Shown here: positions 5,147-9,491 of the stretch, piece by piece
Layout of the letters: each line of letters starts with the position of its first letter
Numbering within the stretch: the first letter of the stretch is position 1
NCBI GenBank assembly: GCA_005880805.1
Contig: VBFZ01000053.1
Coordinates: 1 to 9,491 of the forward strand
Reading direction: 5' to 3'
DNA length: 9,491 bases
Source: Chloroflexota bacterium
Lineage (GTDB): Bacteria; Chloroflexota; Limnocylindria; Limnocylindrales; CSP1-4
Made by a program: the position numbers and the translations under genes
Notes under the pieces: model-generated
What the model was told of the DNA's origin: nothing
Database searches by the model: none
What the model saw: the letters and a program-made list of their open reading frames with translations, nothing else

Positions 5147-7624
5147 TCAGGTTCGGAGGCGGCCGCCGACCTCACGGCCGAGCGCGTCGGCCACGCTCTT
5201 GACGACCTCGTCGATCTCGGTCTCGGTGAACGTGCGGTCCTCGGCCTGGAACGCGAGCCGGAACGCGACGCTCTTCTCGCCGGAGGCGAGCGGCGCGCCC
5301 CGGTAGAGGTCGAACAGACGAATGTCGCGCAGCAGATCGCCCCCGGATGCCCGAAGGACCCGGGCGACGTCCCCAATCGGTCGATCCTCGGCGACGATCA
5401 CCGCCAGGTCTCGTTCGACCGCGGGATAGCGTGGCGGCGGAACGGACCGTACGGGTGCCGGCCTGCCGGCCGACAGCCCGCGGAGGGCCAGCTCGGCCAC
5501 GATCACTCGCTCTGCGCGGACGTCCCACGCTTCGGTGAGCGCCGGGTGAAGCTCGCCGACGATCCCCAGCAGTCCAGGAGCGGAAATGCGTGCGGTCCGC
5601 CCGGGATGGAAGATCGGTTCGTCCAGCTCGGGGGAATAGCTCGCCTCGCCGAGGCCCATTCGCCTCGCCACGAGCTCGATCACACCCTTGGCATCATCGA
5701 GGTCGAATGGGAACGCGGGTCGATCCCATGAGGCCGGCCGCGAGCCGGCAAGGGCAATCCCGAGGCGCCACCACTCGCGGGGCCGATCGCCCTCCTTGGC
5801 GTAGCCCTTGCCGACCTCGAACACCGCGATTTCGTCGCGGCCGTGACGCCGGTTCGAGGCGACGACCTCGACGAGGCTTCCGATCAGGCCGGTGCGCAGG
5901 ACCGAGTGCTGAGACGAGAGCGGGTTCGTGACCGTGATCGGCTCGCCACCGGGGGAGGGCTCGTCATCAAGCGAGGGAACCGGATTCCGGAGCCGGAACG
6001 CGTCGACGTGGCGAGGCGACACGAGTGCGTAGCTCACGACCTCGGTGAAGCCCGCGCCGGAAAGCGTCTGGCGGACGGCGTCGCGGACGTCGAGCGGCGT
6101 CGGTCGGAAGTGCGGCATCTCCTCGTGAGGCGTCACACCGGGGACAAGCTCGTACCCGCGGACGCGCGTCACCTCTTCGGCGATGTCGGCCTCGATCGCC
6201 AGGTCGCGCCGCCACGTCGGGAGGATTGCCACCAGGGCCTCGCCCGGGACCGGCTCGACGAGCGCGGCCTGGGGATCCAGCGCGACCGGGACCATCTCGC
6301 CGGCGACCGCTTCCTCCGTGGCGATCCCGACCCGGTCAAGGAGACTTCGCTGTTCCTCGTGGCTCAGGTCCGTGCCGGTCAGGCGGTTGACCCGTGCTGG
6401 CCGGAAGGGCAAACGGGCCGGTTCGGGCTCGGAAGGATTCGTGTCGACCCGGCCGCGAGCGATCGTCCCGTCCGCCCATTCGCCGATGAGCGCAGCAACC
6501 CGGTCCGCACCGATCCGTGCGAGTCGCGTCTCCTGACCCTTCTCGAAGCGCAAGCTCGCCTCTGAACGAAGGGCGTAGCGCTGCCCGGTCCGGCGGATGC
6601 TGACGGGGTCGAAGATCGCCGACTCGATGATGACGTCGCGCGTCTTGTCGCTGACCTCGCTCGCGGCGCCACCCATGACGCCCGCGATCGCCAGGTCGCC
6701 CGCAGGGTCGGCGATGACGAGCGTGTCCGCGTCGAGATCGCGTTCGACGTGGTCCAGTGTTTCGAGGCGCTCTCCTGCCCTCGCCCGCCGCACGATCAGC
6801 CGATGGTCGTGGACGGCGGCCGCGTCGAAGGTGTGGGTCGGCTTGCCGAGCTCGACCATCGCGTAGTTGCTCGCGTCGACGACGTTGCTCACCGGCCGCA
6901 CGCCCGCCGCCTGCAGCCGCATCTGGATGCCGTCGGGGGAAGGGCCTACCGACAGTCCGTTGACCACCCGGCCGACGAAGCGCGGGCAGAGCTCCTTCTC
7001 GACAACTTCCACGTCGAGCAGGGTCCCAACCTCTGGACCCTCCTCGTGGACGTCGATCGAAGGCCAGCGTACGGGGGCGCCCGTAGCCGCCGACACCTCC
7101 CGCGCCAGGCCGATGAGCGAGAGGGCGTCGCCGCGGTTCGGCTTGACGTCCACATCGAGGACAACGTCTCCGTAGAGCTCCGAGATTGACCGCCCCAGCG
7201 GCGCATCCCCGGCCAGGATCAGGATCCCGTCGGCATCGCTCGTGAGCCGCAGCTCCTCGCCAGAGCAGAGCATCCCGTTGCTGACGACGCCCATCTTTTC
7301 GGCGCGCCCGATCCGCCGACCGCCGGGCAGAACCGCCCCCGGCAGGGCCACCGGCACACGCTGGCCGACGGCGATGTTCGTCGCTCCGCAGACGATCTCG
7401 AGCGGCTCCCCGTCCCCGATCGTCACCGTGGTCAGCGACAGCCGATCCGCGCGGGGATGGGGCGAGACGCTCAGGAGCTCGCCGACGACGACGTCCTGCC
7501 AGTCGCCGCCCCAGCGGTCGATCGACTGGACCTCCATGCCGAGCAGCGTGAGCCGCTCCGCCAGCTGCTCCGGCGTGAGATCGATGTCGACGTAGTCCCG
7601 CAACCACGAAAGCGGCACTTTCAT
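5147..7624 (-). CDS. pheT: Phenylalanyl-tRNA synthetase beta subunit
   Basis: This is the large, non-catalytic subunit of the heterotetrameric enzyme that charges tRNA-Phe. It has 825 residues, near the family norm of about 800. Domains in order: the typical N-terminus MKVPLSWLRDYV; an EMAP/tRNA-binding OB-fold at about 42-150; B3/B4 editing domain at about 210-375 (PRFVGRV, VSNVVDASNY, HTFDA, IAGVMGG, SLRFEKG); B5 from about 402 with PTWRRDLAIEADIAEEVTRVRGY; a catalytic-like core (about 510-720); and a C-terminal ferredoxin-like anticodon-binding domain (about 735-825) with YPAVERDLAVIV and FTETEIDEVV. B5 carries about 20 extra residues before PTWRRD. The ATG has GAGGG 9 nt upstream. It follows pheS after 88 nt and should be made with it. 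Confidence 0.97.
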   Translation of the reverse strand: MKVPLSWLRDYVDIDLTPEQLAERLTLLGMEVQSIDRWGGDWQDVVVGELLSVSPHPRADRLSLTTVTIGDGEPLEIVCGATNIAVGQRVPVALPGAVLPGGRRIGRAEKMGVVSNGMLCSGEELRLTSDADGILILAGDAPLGRSISELYGDVVLDVDVKPNRGDALSLIGLAREVSAATGAPVRWPSIDVHEEGPEVGTLLDVEVVEKELCPRFVGRVVNGLSVGPSPDGIQMRLQAAGVRPVSNVVDASNYAMVELGKPTHTFDAAAVHDHRLIVRRARAGERLETLDHVERDLDADTLVIADPAGDLAIAGVMGGAASEVSDKTRDVIIESAIFDPVSIRRTGQRYALRSEASLRFEKGQETRLARIGADRVAALIGEWADGTIARGRVDTNPSEPEPARLPFRPARVNRLTGTDLSHEEQRSLLDRVGIATEEAVAGEMVPVALDPQAALVEPVPGEALVAILPTWRRDLAIEADIAEEVTRVRGYELVPGVTPHEEMPHFRPTPLDVRDAVRQTLSGAGFTEVVSYALVSPRHVDAFRLRNPVPSLDDEPSPGGEPITVTNPLSSQHSVLRTGLIGSLVEVVASNRRHGRDEIAVFEVGKGYAKEGDRPREWWRLGIALAGSRPASWDRPAFPFDLDDAKGVIELVARRMGLGEASYSPELDEPIFHPGRTARISAPGLLGIVGELHPALTEAWDVRAERVIVAELALRGLSAGRPAPVRSVPPPRYPAVERDLAVIVAEDRPIGDVARVLRASGGDLLRDIRLFDLYRGAPLASGEKSVAFRLAFQAEDRTFTETEIDEVVKSVADALGREVGGRLRT

Positions 7625-7712
7625 GAGCGGGCACCCTCAGCGAGGAGCGGGCACTCGCTCTTCGAGGTCCAGGGCGGAGCTCCGCGACGCCATCCGCCAG
7701 AGGTTGGGACTC
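7625..7712 (-). promoter_or_regulatory. pheS-pheT spacer with direct repeat, hairpins and pheT ribosome binding site
   Basis: The spacer holds the direct repeat GAGCGGGCAC (+ strand 7625-7634 and 7645-7654, 20-bp period). It also holds an AGCGAG/CTCGCT stem (7639-7644 with 7654-7659), an alternative GAGCG/CGCTC stem (7645-7649 with 7656-7660), and the 12-bp palindrome GCGGAGCTCCGC (7674-7685). The palindrome overlaps a further possible stem, GGCGGA 7673-7678 with TCCGCC 7693-7698. The pheT ribosome binding site GAGGG is at 7634-7638, right beside the first hairpin. Such structures could set the ratio of PheS to PheT or act in RNA processing, but that is inference. Confidence 0.35.
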
Positions 7713-8765
7713 TCATGGGAACTGCTCCAGAAAGCGCAGGTCGTTCTCCAGGTACAAACGCAGGTCGCCCACCCCATGGCGCAGGTTGGCGATCCGCTCG
7801 GCGCCCATGCCGAACGCGAAGCCTTGGTACCGCTCGGGGTCGATCCCCCCGTACTGCAGGACGACCGGATGGACCATGCCGGCGCCCAGGATGGTCATCC
7901 AGCCGGTGTGCGAGCAAGCCGGACACCGGCGGCCTCCGCAGATCAGGCACTCGACGTCGAAGGCCACGGACGGCTCGGTGAACGGGTAGTAGCCGGGCCG
8001 GAACCTGGTGCGCTTGTCGGCTCCGAACATCGCGTGAGCGAACTGGTCGAGCAGCCCGCGCAGGTCGGCCAGGCTTGTGCCCTCGTCGACCATCAGCCCC
8101 TCAACCTGGAAGAACTCCGACGCATGCGACGCGTCAGTCGCTTCGTAACGGAAGCAGCGACCCGGCAGCAGGGCGCGGATCGGTGGTCGTTCCGCGTGCA
8201 TGACGCGGATCTGCCCGGGAGACGTGTGCGTGCGAAGCAGGTGCTCGGGGATGTCGACGTACATCGTGTCCCACAGGTCACGCGCCGGGTGATCGGGCGG
8301 GATGTTGAGCATCTGGAAATTCGTCAGGTCGTCTTCGACCTCCGGACTCTCGTAGACAACGAACCCGAACTGGCCGAAGACCTCGGCGATCTCGGCCATC
8401 GTCTCGATGATCGGGTGGCGGGACCCGCGCGGGATCGGCCGGCCGGGAGTCGTGACGTCGACTGATTCGGCCTGGAGTCGTCGCCCAAGAGCACCGGTTC
8501 GCAGCTCGCCACCGCGCTCGGCCAGGGCGCCCTCGATCGCCTGGCGGACCTCGTTCGCGATCGCCCCCACCTTCGGCCGTTGCTCGGCGGGCAGCCCCCC
8601 GATTCCTCGCAGGACGAGCGTCAGCTCCCCTTTCTTGCCGAGCAGGTCGACTGAAAGCTGGTCGATCTGCGCGGGTTCGGAGGCGGCCGCGATCCGTTCA
8701 AGGGCGCCGCGCCGCAGGTTCTCCAGGTCAGCGCGCAGCGAATCGAGGTCCAACGCCCCTCCCAC
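7713..8765 (-). CDS. pheS: Phenylalanyl-tRNA synthetase alpha subunit
   Basis: This is the catalytic class II subunit of PheRS, 350 residues, a normal length. The N-terminal helical arm (about 5-90) contacts tRNA. Motif 1 surrounds HPIIETMAEIAEVFGQFGF (about 117-135). RTHTSPGQIRVM (about 178-189), motif 2 GRCFRYEATDASHASEFFQVEG (about 202-223) and motif 3 GFAFGMGAERIANLRHGVGDLR (about 315-336) are all present. A four-cysteine C-x2-C-x4-C-x2-C cluster at 273-284 lies between motifs 2 and 3; many bacterial PheS proteins carry such a cluster and may bind zinc there. The start is GTG 8765, without a good upstream ribosome binding site. TTG 8753 is an alternative, preceded closely by GGAGG. It lies 44 nt after rplT and 88 nt before pheT. 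Confidence 0.96.
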   Translation of the reverse strand: MGGALDLDSLRADLENLRRGALERIAAASEPAQIDQLSVDLLGKKGELTLVLRGIGGLPAEQRPKVGAIANEVRQAIEGALAERGGELRTGALGRRLQAESVDVTTPGRPIPRGSRHPIIETMAEIAEVFGQFGFVVYESPEVEDDLTNFQMLNIPPDHPARDLWDTMYVDIPEHLLRTHTSPGQIRVMHAERPPIRALLPGRCFRYEATDASHASEFFQVEGLMVDEGTSLADLRGLLDQFAHAMFGADKRTRFRPGYYPFTEPSVAFDVECLICGGRRCPACSHTGWMTILGAGMVHPVVLQYGGIDPERYQGFAFGMGAERIANLRHGVGDLRLYLENDLRFLEQFP

Positions 8766-8804
8766 GAACAGTCAGAGTGACGTGCGAAAGAGTGAAGGAT
8801 GACA

Positions 8805-8819
8805 GGGCGTCAGGCGCCC
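8805..8819 (-). terminator. Short GC hairpin at the rplT stop, weak terminator or attenuator
   Basis: GGGCG and CGCCC form a 5-bp stem with a 5-nt loop that contains the rplT stop codon. A mildly pyrimidine-rich stretch with several T follows on the - strand, before pheS. It could partly end or pause transcription between the ribosomal genes and pheST. The stem is short, and a ribosome ending rplT would cover it, so support is weak. Confidence 0.25.
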
Positions 8820-9160
8820 CGGGCGACCTCCACGATCTGGCCGAAGGTCGCGGCGTCGCGCACGGCGAGGTCGGCCAGGATCTTGCGGTCGAGGCTCACC
8901 TCTGCCTTGCGGAGCCCGGCGATCAGCGCTCCGTACGTGACGCCGCGCTCCCGGGCGGCGGCGTTGATTCTGATGATCCAGAGCTCGCGGAGCTGTCGCT
9001 TGCGCTGCTTGCGGTCACGCGTCGCATAGGCCAGCGCGTGGAGCAGGGCCTCGCGCGCGGGCTTGACCAGCTTGGACCGCGTGCCGCGGCGGCCTTCGGC
9101 CGCATTCAGCAGTCGCTTGTGGCGCCGGTGGGCGGTGACGCCTCTCTTGACTCGAGCCAT
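8810..9160 (-). CDS. rplT: 50S ribosomal protein L20
   Basis: L20 binds 23S rRNA and is needed early in large-subunit assembly; in several bacteria it also represses its own operon. The 116-residue product is full length (family about 118). It has the expected MARVKRGVTA start, the basic N-terminal tail, RDRKQRKRQLRELWIIRINAAARERG in the middle, and the LDRKILADLAV segment of the globular C-terminal domain. The usual aromatic residue in the N-terminal G-Y-x-G turn is Arg here (EGRRGTRSKL), a minor deviation. ATG 9160 lies 15 nt after rpmI. A TAGGAG motif (9173-9178) that includes the rpmI stop codon can serve as its ribosome binding site, though the 12-nt spacing is long. Confidence 0.97.
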   Translation of the reverse strand: MARVKRGVTAHRRHKRLLNAAEGRRGTRSKLVKPAREALLHALAYATRDRKQRKRQLRELWIIRINAAARERGVTYGALIAGLRKAEVSLDRKILADLAVRDAATFGQIVEVARGA

Positions 9161-9172
9161 GGGTGTCGGGCG

Positions 9173-9178
9173 CTCCTA
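9173..9178 (-). promoter_or_regulatory. Ribosome binding site of rplT overlapping the rpmI stop
   Basis: TAGGAG on the - strand contains the TAG stop of rpmI and stands 12 nt before the rplT ATG. The overlap suggests that translation of the two ribosomal proteins is coupled. Confidence 0.5.
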
Positions 9179-9373
9179 GAGGTAGGGCAGCAGGCGGCGG
9201 ACCTGCGCAAGGTGCTCTTTCCCGACGATCGTCTTGCCGGCGTAGCGGCGTGTGCGTCGGGAGGACTTGATTTCGAGGTGGTGGCCGCGCCACGAATTGA
9301 CCCGGAAAACCTTGCCGGAGCCGGTCACCCCGAGTCGCTTCTGAGCCGCCTTGTGGCTCTTCATCTTGGGCAC
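9176..9373 (-). CDS. rpmI: 50S ribosomal protein L35
   Basis: L35 is a small basic protein of the large ribosomal subunit. The 65-residue product matches the family in length and ends: MPKMKSHKAAQKR at the start, VTGSGKVFR next, a basic middle, and RVRRLLPYL-like residues at the end. The start codon is GTG 9373, chosen because it gives the conserved MPKMK beginning. AGGAG at 9386-9390 lies 12 nt upstream. It is followed by rplT after 15 nt, the standard order in the infC-rpmI-rplT operon. Confidence 0.96.
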   Translation of the reverse strand: MPKMKSHKAAQKRLGVTGSGKVFRVNSWRGHHLEIKSSRRTRRYAGKTIVGKEHLAQVRRLLPYL

Positions 9374-9491
9374 TGCCGCTTCACTCTCCTGTCGATGCCG
9401 CGCGTTGCTGCGAGGCTTGCCGTGCCGCCGCCTGCGGCCTTGTTTGCGATCCTGATCGGTTGACCGATGTGCTACGCGCCGCAGGCCGTTG
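9374..9491 (-). other. Upstream flank of rpmI, possibly the end of infC
   Basis: infC (translation initiation factor IF3) usually precedes rpmI, but no IF3 motif is visible in these 118 bases. One frame reaches a TAG at 9472-9474; its five preceding codons all end in G or C, as in the coding regions here. A second frame stays open to a TGA at 9381-9383 and would encode an Ala/Arg/Gln/Ser-rich tail, with a less coding-like third position. Either could be the infC end, or the stretch may be intergenic. The rpmI ribosome binding site AGGAG is at 9386-9390. Confidence 0.3.

Noticed and set aside
4103..5731. Long + strand open frame of 542 codons antisense to mpg, cvpA and pheT
   Set aside because: It runs across three well-supported genes and an intergenic spacer. 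Its highly charged, low-complexity product is what the antisense of hydrophobic and GC-rich coding sequence looks like.
6336..7634. - strand open frame of 432 codons overlapping pheT in another frame
   Set aside because: It is an Arg/Ala/Gly-rich shadow of the conserved pheT reading frame.
7623..8465. + strand open frame of 280 codons antisense to pheS
   Set aside because: It covers the conserved catalytic part of pheS and shows no domain of its own.
8766..8809. T-box or attenuation leader in front of pheS
   Set aside because: The gap after rplT is only 44 nt, too short for a T-box, and no antiterminator motif or Phe-codon leader peptide is visible.
1..9491. CRISPR arrays, insertion sequences, prophage or defence genes
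   Set aside because: No regularly spaced repeats, transposase motifs or terminal inverted repeats were seen, and all genes are core housekeeping or repair genes.

Overview
This window is GC-rich bacterial chromosome (by eye about two-thirds G+C, with most third codon positions G or C). It carries core housekeeping genes and no sign of mobile DNA. MutS2 plus CvpA next to pheST, at high GC and together with a class A penicillin-binding protein with a Pro/Ser/Thr-rich tail, best fits a Gram-positive-like or deep-branching lineage. Chloroflexota is my first guess, Deinococcota or a high-GC Firmicute relative the alternatives. This is inference from gene content, not a phylogeny.

Layout. On the + strand, positions 2-991 hold the 3' end of a class A penicillin-binding protein gene whose start lies outside the window. 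A 247-bp convergent intergenic region (992-1238) follows, with two inverted repeats near its middle. Everything else is on the - strand. In transcription order (right to left) this is rpmI (L35), rplT (L20), pheS, pheT, a 189-bp spacer with a possible promoter, then cvpA, an AAG/Mpg-type DNA glycosylase gene and mutS2. The far right edge (9374-9491) is the upstream flank of rpmI. infC is the usual neighbour there, but it cannot be recognised in the 118 bases present.

How the genes fit together. rpmI-rplT-pheS-pheT is a translation cluster: two 50S ribosomal proteins and the two subunits of phenylalanyl-tRNA synthetase. cvpA-mpg-mutS2 looks like a second transcription unit: a small membrane protein, a base-excision-repair glycosylase, and a MutS-family ATPase with a C-terminal Smr nuclease domain. 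The order pheS-pheT-...-cvpA-...-mutS2 resembles the Bacillus subtilis locus (pheS-pheT-rnhC-zapA-cvpA-polX-mutS2). Here a DNA glycosylase gene occupies the place of polX and directly abuts mutS2.

I do not see a previously undescribed system. The points most worth checking are the unresolved start codon of the glycosylase gene, the hairpin sitting exactly on the mpg/mutS2 junction, and the repeat-rich pheS-pheT and pheT-cvpA spacers.
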